Source: Theocolax elegans
Lineage: Eukaryota > Arthropoda > Insecta > Hymenoptera > Cerocephalidae
Length of the DNA: 64,000 nt
Assembly (NCBI GenBank): GCA_026168455.1
Contig: CM047429.1
Coordinates: forward strand, 31,518,138 to 31,582,137
Direction of reading: 5' to 3'
The notes under the pieces were generated by a model. The model made no database searches. It saw only the letters and a list, made by a program, of their open reading frames with translations, and had not been told where the DNA came from. Both the position numbers and the translations under genes were made by a program. Shown here in pieces: positions 44,404 to 56,352 of the stretch; position 1 is the stretch's first letter, and every line of letters starts with the position of its first letter.

Positions 44404-46569
44404 ACATACCATGGCCAATAAAATAAGAAATGTCTCGGATCACATGTAATTGTCGACCGAGACGAAGCCGAGGTGGACGAACATTTGATTTGAGGCTTTC
44501 TTTTTTACTGGCTAAGGTGAGTATACTATTGTTCTGCCCAATGTTGCCGGAAAGCGGCAACTTCAAATCGCACAGCGGCCGGAAAGTTGCCGCTTTCCGG
44601 TCGGAGGGCAGAAAAAAGGTTTTTCTTCACCTTTGTTAAGAATTGATAGTATTATAACGTCAATTTTTTTTTCCCCGTGGCTAAAGAATTTGTAATCATT
44701 TTTATTTCATTATAATCAGCATTCTCATTACAATTTACATTGTAATACATTAATTGTAATTGCATATCATGATTAATATTATTAAAGCATTTTATTCTCC
44801 TAAATTTTCTGGTATATTTGGATCAAAAAAGTATTGCTTATATTGATAGTGTGAATCTACACCATTGCATTAATTATTAAATGCTAAAATAATTCGGATA
44901 TGTATATGGAAATTGAAATTTGTAATTTTCTTTCGAGCATTTATGCCACTTATCATCGGTATATTTAATAAATTTCTAGCTAAACATGTTTTATAGTAAT
45001 TATCAATAATATATAATAATTACTAATATTATAATTATTAGTGTTTAGTTGAAATGATAATCAGTTTTTAATGTTAAAAATTTACACACTGCTCATTATC
45101 TTTATTCTGATGCATTGTCCAGACATAAAATTTGGTATAAGATTTCTCAGTACATAATTCTAACTAATTTCATAGCTTTGACGCCTCCGGCTTCATAACA
45201 AAATACAGCTTCTGCTTTTCCAAACCTTATCAAACTGTAAAAATATATTAAAATGCATAATAAGGGATCATGTACCAAGTTTTATGTATGGGTAATTAAA
45301 AATTAGAAGAAATTTAGCTTAAAAAATCAATAACATTTGTAGTGACCAATTTTCGTTAAAATTTTTTCTATTCTAATTCTTGATTCGGCTATAACTATGC
45401 TCAATTCTAATGGATTTGTGCGTAATTTTTGAAAGCGATATCTATTTCATCTCAGTTATTCATTAAACTTTAGTTTGAATACTAATCTTTGATTATTTAG
45501 AAGTTACAAGCGTTATAAATGAAACATCTTTTTTGGAAATATATAGCGTATAACTTTTGAAAAAGCGATTGTTAGGTTTGCGGCTCTGGCTTTATTCATA
45601 TTTTTATATTAGAAAACATATGCTACAAGCTGGGCACGATCCATCTTCTAAACATACAATTGTTTCCTTGTTAGTTCCTTCGTATAGATATAAGACATGG
45701 TTAGTTATCCCTCAGAATTTATTTGCATATGTTTGCACAATTGGGTAAGGTTTGTAACAGCATAAGCTGTATTTTGTTCTAAGGCGGGAGACACATACCA
45801 TATTTTAAAGGTAAAATATATGTTTATACCATGTAAACTTTAATTAAACTGTAAAATTATTTAGAGTAATATATTGAGGGTTTAAGGGTGCCAAGTTTTA
45901 TAACATAAATATAGTTTTTCTCACCAAAATGTTTTAAACTATCTTACTGAACATTCCCAATTCTTAAATGACATTAACAATAGATGTTATCTAAATATTG
46001 ACTACGTACTTAAAATATTTACCCGCATCATGACTATGGTCAGTTTACATTCATCTGTAGCCTTCACAAATAACTAATAAGTATTTTTTAACTATAAACT
46101 AAGGTTTACGTATGTGAAGAGGTTTGGAATACCTCTTATGTAATTAATTATTAAAAAATTACTTAATTTTTTTTGAATATTGAAATGACCATAACTTGTA
46201 TCGAAAACTGAGTCCATTAATCTAACCTTCTTTATTTTCATGTTGCTCTAAAACACTTGTTTTTGAGATTAATTAGATTAAAATCAATTGTGCTCTAACA
46301 AAGTTCTGGGTTTCCGAAGAAACATGTTACTATGAACAATATCAGGCTTTTGAATTTGTAATTTTAAAAATTATGAGCATATTCTATATGCATTTTACAA
46401 ATTTTCTTGTATTAAACATGTACAATAAAAAAATGTCAGTTTTTGAGATAAAAATTAATAAATATGGTGAAATTACCAATTAAAAAAATGATTTGCTTTG
46501 AATCGTTGTAACTCTGCAGAATCTTGGAATGAAGCTCTAAAAATCTGGCACTGCTCTTATTATGTTTGC
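44404..46569. other. Spacer with a GC hairpin; no gene seen
   Basis: Mostly A+T-rich. The perfect 17-18 bp hairpin CCGGAAAGCGGCAACTT.../AAGTTGCCGCTTTCCGG lies at about 44548-44600. Weak remnants of the helicase element may extend upstream, but no motif is secure. A frame at 45557-45748 is not recognised. Confidence 0.4.
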
Positions 46570-46574
46570 TAATA

Positions 46575-47136
46575 GTTGCTTATTATTTTTAATGATTTTT
46601 ATGTTCGTATGCCTGATTCGTCCGCTCTTTCTCGTTCTGGTCGCCCTGCAAGCCATGTAACACTTCCGCTGGGGATCATGGCGGAGGTTTTAAAATAAAG
46701 AGACACTGGGCCAGGTTCTTTCCTCCACTCTCTAGGTGTCCAATGTCGATAATTACGAGCGCAATTTAGACGAGGTCGTCGGTGAACTGCTTCTAAATTA
46801 GGCACTCTAGCACGAATTCGTGATCTCAAACCCCTTTCGTGAAGGCGTCTCCTTATTGTGTGATCGCTAATTCGTCTACCTGGTAAAGCATTATTCCCAA
46901 TTTGTCGCTCAACTTGCCTTGGATTGCGTAGGGCCTCATTAACAATGTTGCGATCTTCTCGAATCGTAGTTCTCGAATTCTATACGGTGATAAGAACCTG
47001 TTTCTTCATACCGACTAAAAACACGTGACACCGTTGAGCGATGAATCCCCATTCTTCTGGATATATCGCTTTGACTCAGTCCCGCTTCTAGCAGGGCAAC
47101 AATCTGAGCAGATTGGATTTCAGTAAGCCGAGGCAT
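46575..47136 (-). pseudogene. Tc1-like transposase relic, N-terminal half
   Basis: Minus strand. It starts at 47136 with MPRLTEIQSAQIVALLEAGL, a helix-turn-helix (SQSDISRRMGIHRSTVSRVF) typical of Tc1/mariner DNA-binding domains. After a frameshift near 46960, RNIVNEALRNPRQVER and LRSRIRARVPNLEAVHRR follow, then NYRHWTPREWRK. That tract precedes the first catalytic Asp (FTDES in relatives), which is damaged here. The rest of the catalytic domain is missing. No terminal inverted repeats were identified. Confidence 0.8.
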
Positions 47137-48388
47137 TTTGGTTAAGAATATGTTATTGTAATTTTTAGTTGCAATGTACTCTGTATAGCAAAATTAATGC
47201 TGAATAAGCTTTTGCCTTAACTTTTGACCAGTATCCCGGCGTAAATTTTCGCTTTATTTTTTAATTCATTTGTTGATAGAGTTGATAATTTTACCAAAAG
47301 TATGGAGATGCATTGTTAAATGTACCGAACATGTAGAGGTGTAATTTTAAATAAAGTTACACTTTTCATGCGTTAATTAAAAAAAAAATAACGAATAGCA
47401 ATGTGGTTTCTTTGTTTATGAGGTTTTAAGATAGCTCTCGGGGCACGAATTTGTTTTAGATGTAACCTGATAATTTAGTAGTAGTTACTATTAGGATTCA
47501 TGCTATCCTGAAAGAACACATAATCCCTACAAAACAAAAAAGATTATCTCAATACAATGAAAATTGATTAAATTACAAGCATTTGAAACATGGCCATTTT
47601 TCGAATGCTTGTAATTCGATCAATTTTCATCGCATTGAGATAATTTTTTTTGTTTTATAGGGGATTCAGACCGCGGGGTCCCTAATGTAAGAAACGGTTC
47701 ACACAATCGGCCCTTTTCAGGGCCACAATGATGCGTAAGTCCGACCAACAACCTCCTCGTGATACGCATCGGGTAATGCTGATGTTGGCGGTATTTGACC
47801 AAAACATAGGGAGATCTTTAAAATGGCATAACTCGGTCAAAAAAAGTCGTAGAGGGTCGACTTTTTTTTTAAAATACTCGTTAAAAAGTCTACTTTAAGG
47901 TGATATTTGTTGTTTTTTGAAAAAAATTTTTGGTAATCCAGGTAAACGTGCAAACTATTGCGTTGTTTAAGAAAATGAAGTTGGTAGGCCTGATTAAGAC
48001 ATAGCAATGTGGCATTATCTCGCAGCTATTAGGCATTATTTTTTCTTCAAAATGCACATAATTCCCTACAAAAAAAAAAATTATCTCAATACGATGGTAA
48101 TTGACCGAGCTACAAGCATTTAAAAAATGGCAATTTTTCTGTGAAAAATCTTGTTGCAATAATTTTGATGCGGAGTGTATGTAAACCAAACATGTGCATA
48201 AATTAAATATTACCTAATTATTTTTTATCGTATTCATACAATATTGTAATTATGTGTATTACAAAATAAACAAATAAGAAAGATTATTATTACCAATTAT
48301 TAATATATTATGTTTACTTAAAATTTAAAAATGGAATATTAAATCAAATTTTAAATCAACTATTATTAGTTTTATTATTATTAGGTAT
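47137..48388. other. Spacer with repeated hairpin arms
   Basis: A hairpin at about 47520-47665 has arms built from CCCTACAAAACAAAAAAGAT, TTATCTCAATAC, AAATTACAAGCATTTGAAA. A third copy of the arm is at 48058-48140. No gene seen. The last ~40 bp (TTATTATTATTAG before 48385) looks like a splice acceptor leading into the piggyBac exon at 57557. Confidence 0.45.
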
Positions 48389-48657
48389 TGTAACGGGGCG
48401 ATCCTAGCTGATGCTCCTCGTCGAGCACTGCTGTCGAGCGGACTTACCTGCGCGACCTACGTGCCGTGCTGCCGTGTCCCTCGATACCGCGATATCGCGC
48501 ACGGACGTTAGCCGTGGTGCAAACGCGATATCCCGGTGATGCGCCGCTAACAACGATAGCGATTCTCTACCGCGAAGAGAACCGCCGGAACCGAGTTACA
48601 CTCGGGACAGGAAGAAAGAGAATATACTTTCCGGGTGCTCGTGCCTGTTGACGTACA
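48389..48657 (-). repeat. Gypsy 3' LTR (left)
   Basis: 269 bp. In minus orientation it begins TGTACGTC and ends CCCCGTTACA. CpG-rich, with a CGCGATATCGCG palindrome near 48490. It pairs with 57287-57555. Confidence 0.9.
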
Positions 48658-49622
48658 CGAGGCTGGGCCGCTGAGAATGCACGCCAACTAGAAGGTTGAC
48701 GCGCCCGCGGAGGCGGCTGGGTTAGCGGGATTCTCAAGAATAACTATACGAGAGTTTAATAATTAATAAACTAATCGTATATTCTAGGTGAACAAAAATA
48801 AGTATTAGTGATATTTACATGATATTAGCGCTCCGTTGCGCTACAAACTACAACAAGAAAATGGTGATACGGTCGACCTCGGGGTCGTACGCAATAGGGC
48901 GGCGAGTTCGCGGTGCGCGGGAAATACGCGTTGATCGGCAACCGTCCCGTGTTGCCTAACCGATTTACCGCGTGCGCGAGGAGGCCGAGTAGCGGAGCAC
49001 CTTATACTTTTAGTGCTCGCTGCACTGTGCTGAGCTCATTACGGGGTAGCTCAGCACCACGGGAAAATCAAAGCAACTTACTATGCGCAAGGATGCGCCG
49101 GCGAGTTGATCAATTCCTCGCTCACTCGTATCGGGAATGGCTGGACTTCCTCGAGCGACGGGCAAGAGGCACGGCGTCGATGTATCGTCCCGAGGATAAT
49201 ACCCTCGGCTCGGGCAGTGGGGCCACACGTGCACACACGAATCTCGCACTAGATCTCTCTCTCTCTCTTTCTTGCTCGTATCGGAATCGCGTACCTAATC
49301 GGGTTCCGGCCAGAAACGGACTGATCGAGACTCGGTATCTCGTGACCCTTCGCGACGTTGCGCGATCGCGCATAATCACGTGGTTACGCGGTTTTCGAGT
49401 TTACGGGCTATCGCGCGTTTCGAAACACGCGCCCGTTATATCCTCCCTCCAGAGTCGACTATACCCTGGATAAGAGACTCTCAAAAAAAACTACGAAGAA
49501 AACTCACGCGACGTTGGATTATCATCGGTTTTTAAGGAGGGCTTGATAATATCGGGATTGATAAAGGTTCAAACAACATAAATTTTTAATACAACAAATA
49601 GAAGGGAAGGTTAGGAAGATCA
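48658..49622. other. Gypsy 3' untranslated region
   Basis: Between the end of pol and the 3' LTR, GC-rich. The 186-codon plus-strand frame here is antisense to the element and lacks family motifs; I read it as a by-product of high GC. A CT-rich run is near 49255-49270. Confidence 0.5.
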
Positions 49623-50435
49623 TTAGGATACGTCGTTTTTAGTCGCGCTTCGCGTTTTTCGTGACGAATCTGTTACGCTAACCGAAATGTTTTTATTTTT
49701 CGAACCTTTCGGACGCCCGCGGCCTCTTTTTATCGGTTCGGACGGTTTATTTGTAATTCTAACGCGAGAGGGCTTCCCGGTCCTCTTTACAACGATCGTA
49801 TTCTTTCTCGGTCTCCCCCTTCGCTTGGGGTTCGCTTGTGTTTTTACAGGTTTAGCGTCTGCCGTACATCGCGCACGCGTTTGCGCGTTGACGCTTTGAT
49901 CGCTATCTGATACACTAGCAGATGTATCCGCATTTCCATCCTGCTGTGCGCTCGCAGACCTTCGTTCGCTCGGAAGCAGCGGGTCGCGTTTCGCTGCGTG
50001 TACACTCGCATCCCTCGGCGGTTGGGCGTCGATCTCGACGTCGTCTTCTTCTTGTGCAGTCTGAAATGGCTTTAATTGTGAGACATGCACTAAGTCGACG
50101 ATATAGCCATTTTTATCAAGCAATCTATACGTATTTGCGCCAAGTCGGTCATTAACCATGTACGGCCCAGCGAAATTAGGCGCTAACTTCGCCGCTCGGC
50201 CCTCGGCGGTTGAGGAAAGAATTTTATTTGCTTTCCACACCAAATCTCCGATTTGATAATCACGCGCTCGGCGTTTGGCGTCGTAATATTGTGCTTGCCG
50301 TTCTTGTGCATTTCTCGCGCAATCAGCGGCTGTGTCTCGCACGTCTGCTAGAATACGCATTATAGCTTTCCATTTTTCGATTGCGTTTTGCTGCTCTTGC
50401 TCTGCAGAGGCTATATCTTGCGCTCTTTTTATCAA
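49623..50435 (-). pseudogene. Gypsy integrase C-terminal region with two AT-hooks
   Basis: The 270-codon frame continues integrase after a frameshift. A helical segment contains the QAQYYDAKRRARDYQIGDLV motif, followed by a GPYMV...NTYRLLD block and DLVHVSQLKPF, the usual end of gypsy integrases. A long acidic then basic tail adds two AT-hook cores: KRRGRPRKN (about residues 203-211) and KRGRGRPKGSK (about 238-248). AT-hooks bind the minor groove of A+T-rich DNA and could tether the pre-integration complex to chromatin, in place of a chromodomain. The stop is at 49623. Confidence 0.8.
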
Positions 50436-50508
50436 AGACGGCGGCGTTGGTTGCCGGACGTAATTTAAAAGCGCTGGGCTTGTTTCAGTCGAGCTATGTA
50501 CTGATGTA

Positions 50509-51189
50509 TTATACGCGTAAACTATTTCGCTTAGTTTTTCGTCCCCAGTCGAGTGACTCTCCTCGATGAAAGACTATCATTGTCTTGAGGGATCGATTTA
50601 CGCGTTTGACAGGATTTGCCTGTGGATGGTATGGAGGAGTCGTAGTGTAGAATACACCTTGCTCTTCGAGATATTTATCGACAAGACGATTTTTAAACTC
50701 GGTCCCATTGTCTGACAAGAATACCTCGCTTACTCCATAGCGTAGAAATACTCGCTCTCTAAGCTCTTTTAATATGGTCTGCGCATTCACCTTGCGAATT
50801 GCTGCGCACTCTATCCACCGCGTGAATAGGTCTTAAAATACTAAAATGTATTCTTTACCGTGTTTACTGCGGGGAAACGGACCCATGATATCCGCCGCAA
50901 CTACTTGCCATGGTCGATCAAAAACACAGCGCCCCATCAAACCTGCAGGCGCTCGTTGCTCAACTTTACATTGTTGACAAACGAGGCATGTTTTAACGTA
51001 CTCTTGTACGTCTCGGTACATTCTAGGCCAAAAATAGTACAATGAGACGCGAGCGTATATTTTCTCGCGCCCCAAGTGTATCGCGCGTATCGCTCGCCCA
51101 TGAGATTGCGCAGATCTCGGGCGCCTTGTCCTCGTGCATTCTCGACAATGCATCGGGGACGTGATTAAGCGCCCCTTTGCGATGCTCAA
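50509..51189 (-). pseudogene. Gypsy integrase zinc and catalytic core, broken
   Basis: The zinc-binding HHCC region (HLGREKIYARV, CLVCQQCK) and the first Asp (VVAADIMGPFPRSKHGKEYI) are in 50833-51189. An in-frame TAA follows ILVF. 50509-50790 carries the second Asp (SDNGTEFKN) and the third motif, which reads PQANPVKRVNRSL. The catalytic Glu of ANPVERVNR is Lys here. Integrase would join cDNA to the target. The stop and the Glu-to-Lys change make it inactive. Confidence 0.85.
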
Positions 51190-52311
51190 CAGTAAAAGAG
51201 TGCCCTTGCAACTCTAGCGCCCATCGCGTTATGCGCCCTATTATATTACGCAAATTGCATAGCCAACGAAGACTGCTATGGTCCGATATAAGTCATAACC
51301 CTCGATATAAGCCCTGAACTTCTTTATTGCCCATATTACAACGAGACATTCTCTCTCGGTTACGCTGTAATTGCGCTCAGCTTGTGTCATGGTGCGGCTA
51401 GCGAATTCGAGCACTCTCTCTTCGCCGTCTACGTACTGTAAAAGTACTGCACCCAAGCCTGAGTCACTTGCATCAGTTTGCACTACAAACTGCGCATGGA
51501 AATCCGGACGTTGGAGCACTGGCGCTGTGGCCACGAACGCCTTTATTTGCGTAAAAGCTTTCTCTTGCTCCTCTCCCCACTCATACTTATGCCCTTTCTT
51601 CGTAAGCTGTGTGCGCGGCTCAGCTGGCGTCGCAAAATTCGGTAAGAATTTGCGATACCAAGACGACATTCCTATAAAGCGTCTGAGCTGTTTTAAGTTT
51701 TTCGGAGCCGGGTATTGCATTATTGGTGTAATTTTATCCGGATCTGGGCGAAAACCGTCGTGATTAATAAGGACGCCAAGGTATTTAACCTCCTCTCGGC
51801 AGAAGACGCTCTTCTCCCTGTTAATCGTAAAACCTGCGTCTTTTATTCGCTGGAGCACTTCCTCAAGCATTTTGAGGTGTTCCTCGAACGTCTCCGTAGC
51901 GATTATTATGTCGTCTAAGTATGAGAACGAACACGGCTCGAGCTCAGGTGTAATTATCGAGTCTATGACTCTTTGGAAGGTCGCTGACGCATATGCAAGG
52001 CCGCAAGGCATGCGCGTGAACTGATACAGTCCCAACCCTGGTACAGTAAAAGCTGTAAAGGGCCGCGACTCTTCCTTCAGCGGTATTTGATGATACGCAC
52101 TGCTGAGATCGAGTGTACTTATATACTTCGATTTTTGTAATTTTCGAAGTATATTATCCATGTATGGTAATGGATAGGCGTCAGGCTTTGTGACAGCATT
52201 TAATTTTCGAAAGTCAACGCAAAATCGGTACGCGCCGTTCGATTTGCGAACCATCACGACTGGACTCGACCAGCCGCTGGTTGCAGGTTCAATTATACCT
52301 GCTTCTAGCAT
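51023..52311 (-). pseudogene. Gypsy reverse transcriptase-RNase H
   Basis: The RT starts ~10 codons upstream of LEAGIIEPATSGWSSPVVMV. Motifs run VDFRKLNAVTKPDAYPLP, LDLSSAYHQIPL, GLAYASATFQR, YLDDIIIA (intact), KYLGVLINHDGFRPD, then the RNase H start QTDASDSGLGAVLLQY and ERECLVVIWAIKKFR. A frameshift near 51250 separates HRKGALNHVPDALSR (51023-51253). It follows protease across a TAG at 52321-52323. RT catalytic residues survive, unlike those of the LINEs. Confidence 0.88.
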
Positions 52312-52323
52312 TTCGAAGACCTG

Positions 52324-53178
52324 CTAATGCATTTCTTCTTCGATTTTGCGCGAAACCGGATAGTACTTTTGCTTCACGGGACGCGAAGATCCTACATCGA
52401 TCTCGTGTTCAATCCGCGAAGTACATCCAAGTTTCGCTTCGCTAGGGGTTAAAACGCCATTTAGCAGACGCACTACTTCGTCGCGTTCTATCTGCTCGAC
52501 TCGCGCGAGTCCGATAGCAGATAGTTGCAATAAACCCCAAGTGCTGAGACTAGCTACTTCTAGTTTAACACTTTGCTCCGCTTGTTTTAAATAAAGCAGA
52601 TTGGCATTAGGGTCATGCACTGCATCAAATAAACGACAAAAATTTGTATCTATATAGCAGTTGTGATCAAGGTCGGGCATAATTGCCACTGTAACCTCCT
52701 TTTTCACGTCTGCTACGGTAAAAGGCAGATCTACGTAGCCAGCGATGGGAGTGTAATGCCCGTCGGCAACGCGAGCTCCACGACCCTTGCTCGGTCGGAG
52801 CTCTCGTCCACATGCGCTAGTAAATTGTAATCCAAGCGTGCCCATCACGGTGCGCGCTGCACCTGGATCATATAGCGACCTCACGCGGAAACCACCAATG
52901 TCAACTTGGAGCCATCAACGATCCTCATTGTCGTTAGGGTCTCCACTTGACTTAACTGCCGTGTCACGCAACGCTTGCGGTAACACGTAAGTCTCCAGGT
53001 GTGAGTTCTTTGGCGCATCGACGCTCGATGCCGCACTAGTCGCACTAATGTTCGCACAAAGAAACTGCGTACTCTCTACGCTCTCCGCTTCGGCTTTAGA
53101 GGTCGCACACGAATCTACCGGGGGCATAGAGACCTCGTCTACGCTTCCCGTCGGTCGTTTCCCGCCCGCTTCGCACAA
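52324..53178 (-). pseudogene. Gypsy aspartic protease and protease-RT linker
   Basis: A spacer segment (52915-53178) precedes QVDIGGFRVRSLYDPGAART. The active site of this retroviral-type aspartic protease should read D-(S/T)-G; here it is DPG, with the family-like AARTVMG following. The linker ending SRPVKQKYYPVSRKIEEEM leads into RT but meets an in-frame TAG. The protease would cleave Gag-Pol; the altered active site and stop argue against function. Confidence 0.75.
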
Positions 53179-55015
53179 TCTCTTGCGAAATGGCCTTCTA
53201 CGTCACACACATAACAGCGAGCATTTGTTTTTCTCGGTTCTAGTGTGCGCGGGGGAGATTTTCGCGCGTCTTCGCTTTTACTCTCCGGGGCGCACCTTTA
53301 CTATCAGCGCTCTGATTCGCCTTTTGGTTGCGTTTCCCTTTTCCCTGGTAGCCTTTCTGCTTAGGCGAGTTATTTTTGCTTTTATTTTGGTCTTTATTTC
53401 GATTCTGATCCAAACGCTGCTGACTTAAAAAACGCTGTAACTTCTCGTCCATAACTTTTGTTACAATTGCTGCGATTTCTGTCGGCTCAGCGGCTTTGTC
53501 CTCAACGACTACCGCCGCCACTTTAGTTGGCTTGCCTTCGCACTTTGGCGCCCGATACGCCATTTCCGGCAAAAGCGAAGTTGCAGGGTCCGGCGGAGCC
53601 CTGTACGTGCGCTCGTACTCAAGATTGAGTTCCGCGTTTTTCGCCATAATCAACAGATCTCTTATGCTGTCAAAGTCCGTTCTTTTGATAAGCTGTCGCA
53701 AGCGGGGAAGCATGTTTAGATATAATAAATCTAATTGCGCTTCTACCGTTGGCCTCGGTATTTGTTTGCGCATAATACCGGTTAGGTACGTGATATAATC
53801 ACCCACAGGCTCGTCTTTGCCTTGTGTCCGCGCATTTGCTTCCACTACCAACCTCTGTTGATAGCCGCTTGACATGCCGTAAGTTAAGCGAGCATCATCG
53901 CAAAACTCAGGCCATGTCGATAACTCGTGTTTGTGGTTCTGTACCACACAGCTGCTACCCCGTCTAGTAATTCAGATAGTGAGGACATTACTTCACTGTC
54001 TGATAAATTACTATGTGCGCGACATTCCTCGACGCGCGTCAAGAACATGTCAACGCTTTGACTTCGGTCGCCACTAAAACTCAAGCCCCATTTACGCACG
54101 ATTTGACCTACATCACGCTTCGAGGTCGTAGTAACGTTTCGACTACTATTCGCGCCTATTGACGCTGCGCTTGGTGCAGTCTCATCACCTTGGTTGAGGA
54201 GCTCTTTCCCTCTCCAAACGTTACTCGCCTCTTCATTTCGAAATTGGTTTGTCGAAATCGGGCTACTGTGCAGCAGGTTCATAATACTAAACGTATCCTG
54301 GAAAGTAACGCGATTGCTTATTTTTCCAGTCGCACCGCGTAGACGTTCATCATTTTGCACTTCTTGTGCGTCAATCCGTGTACTACTCGCGGGCGACGCG
54401 TTTGCAAATTTTCCGAGTAACCTCGTAATCGAGTGTATTTGTTTTTGCAGTTCTAAGTTCTAGGTACTTGCGGTTCGATTCGCTCATGAATTCACGATAA
54501 TTCATTGGCACCTGCAAGCGAGGCTGCTCTACCGAAGTTTGTCTCGAATTACTCGGGGCATGTTGTGCTTCCGACTCAAAGTTATGTGTGTCTACATGTG
54601 TAGACGTACCTTGCGCTTGTACTCGCAGTACTTGCGCATTATGCCCAGAACTCATTTGCTGTATGGGATAAATAACTTTTATCAGTTCGTCGTCATGCAA
54701 CATTTGAATAGGGTGCGGTTTATCGTGATCTACGTCCTCCTCGAGAATCGTTGATCCCGATTTTTCCGCGCACGTTTGGTCTATAAACGCGCTTCGCAGC
54801 TGTTCCCGTTTTATTCGCGCTTCCTCGGGGTGCATTTCGGACTGCTTGAAATCCGAGTGGCTATATTGCCCGAGAAGCCATTTATATAAGCGTTCTACCT
54901 TTGATAACCTCCAACCCGTACGGTTGAGGTTGAGCGCTTTGAGGTTCTCCTCGAGATCCTCCTCAGAAAGAGCTAAACACCATTGCTCTACCGATGTTAG
55001 CGTTTCTTGCGCCAT
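53150..55015 (-). pseudogene. Gypsy gag, frameshifted
   Basis: Start ATG at 55015 (MAQETLTSVEQWCLALSEED). The frame changes near 54385 and again near 53940. The middle part has KWGLSFSGDRSQSVDMFLTR and VWYRTTN, the start of a gypsy capsid domain (retrotrans_gag type), continued by EFCDDARLTYGMSSGYQQRL. A Lys/Asn/Gln-rich basic tail follows, then a CCHC zinc knuckle CYVCDVEGHFARDC (about 53171-53215). Gag builds the particle and packages RNA. Two or more frameshifts break it. Confidence 0.8.
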
Positions 55016-55226
55016 TGCGCTAAATTACTCGCTCGCAGAATTATAATTCACAAAAAAAAAATTAAGTCGCTGTGTGTGTGCGCTTTATGTTATTCCCGCG
55101 TGAGTCCGTTTTCTAAGTGTGCTTTTCGGTTTTGGTCGAAAAACACGCTTTGGCCGTAAATCGAAAAGGAAAGAAAAACAAAAATTCACTCTTACACACA
55201 GTTAATTACAATATAAATATGTACAG

Positions 55227-56352
55227 TGTAACGGGGTGGGTACTGGGGATATGTAAGGCCCACGGTTAGGCCCAATCTGTCCCAACTTACCAACCTTAAG
55301 TGTGCAGTCCCACGATGCGGCCGGAAATCCCTTTGATTCCCGTGCAATGCCGTTAACAACGTCAAACACTCCGTTTGACTTATATACCGTGTGTTGGGCC
55401 CTATGCCCAAAATTGCCAACTAGGATAAACACCGGAGAGGGCGGTATTCGTAGGATAGGACGTTAACCGGTAAAATACTATCAACAATCGATATTATTGT
55501 TAATCGGCGAGAAAGGTTGTCTCGCCGAGTCAATTTATTAAATTAACAATTAAATATTAATAAATTAAGAACAAATGAACTTTAACAATTTACGGGGAGT
55601 CGTACCGAAGACTACCCCCGAGGTCAGCGCGAAAAGAATCAGTTAAAATCGATTTAACAGTAGATTACGAGCAACCGATCCGGATATGATCGGCTGCTTA
55701 ACCTGATGGCATACGTCACACCGTGTGACGTATGTATTTCTGACGTAGAGAGCTTTGACGTAGAAGCTTCCTACGTCACGCGCGCCTTCTCTCGTGAAGT
55801 GGTTCCCGCGAACCACCGACCTGTCTATCCGTGCGGGTATTGTCACGAAAGGGGGGAAAAGGAGGAACGCTTCCTCACCTGGACCGTACCAGGTAAATCG
55901 GGGCGCGAATACTAGATAGACACGCGGGTCTAAACGTGGTGCACCACTCACCGCGTATCTGAATATCTCGCTTCGGCGGGAACAGTCTGTGCCACTGAGA
56001 GAGAGCTCGTACTCGTGTATCTCTCTCTCACTCTCTCCAACAGTCGAAAAGGTGGGATTCACCGGGCCTCCTTTTCTCACTGCCTGTGAGAAGTGCTGCT
56101 GCACATGTCGACGTGGAGGTTAGTGGGGAGAAGCTTCTCACACCCACACACAACGCACAACAGTCCTTTCGCTCGTTTTTCCCGTAAAAACAGTATATGT
56201 CGGACACCAACACGTTGCTGTTGCCGATCGCGCGCGAACTCTCTCGTTACTTCCCTTGCGCACAATTCTCGCGCGCGTTCCGTGCGCGCGCATCAATCTC
56301 GATACTCTTTTCGGTTACTCACCTGATCGGTAACTCGCTTACCGTTATAACA
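55227..56352 (-). mobile_element. Solo LTR of a second LTR family, nested in the gypsy leader
   Basis: In minus orientation it starts TGTTATAACGG and ends CCCCGTTACA (TG...CA), ~1.13 kb, GC-richer than the leader around it. Its first 310 bp match 4852-5165 on the plus strand, so it is a repeated LTR. It holds a cluster of TGACGTA motifs (55708-55785). The 153-codon minus frame inside is not recognised. Direct flanks lack a clear 4-6 bp duplication; a 10 bp ATATAAATAT occurs near each edge. Confidence 0.6.
55708..55785. promoter_or_regulatory. Cluster of CREB/ATF-like TGACGTA motifs
   Basis: Five TGACGT/ACGTCA words occur within ~75 bp: a perfect 12 bp-arm palindrome CATACGTCACAC-C-GTGTGACGTATG at 55709-55733, then CTGACGTAGA, TTGACGTAGA and CTACGTCACG. 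The spacing suggests an enhancer in the LTR. Protein binding is inferred from the motif only. Confidence 0.5.

Noticed and set aside
49010..49379. CRISPR array or prokaryotic operon signals anywhere in the window
   Set aside because: No direct repeats with regular unique spacers and no ribosome-binding-site-led gene clusters; introns and retroelements show eukaryotic DNA.
48913..49473. 186-codon plus-strand ORF as an env or accessory gene of the gypsy element
   Set aside because: It is antisense to the element, has no signal peptide, membrane segment or known motif, and lies in GC-rich DNA where long chance frames are common.
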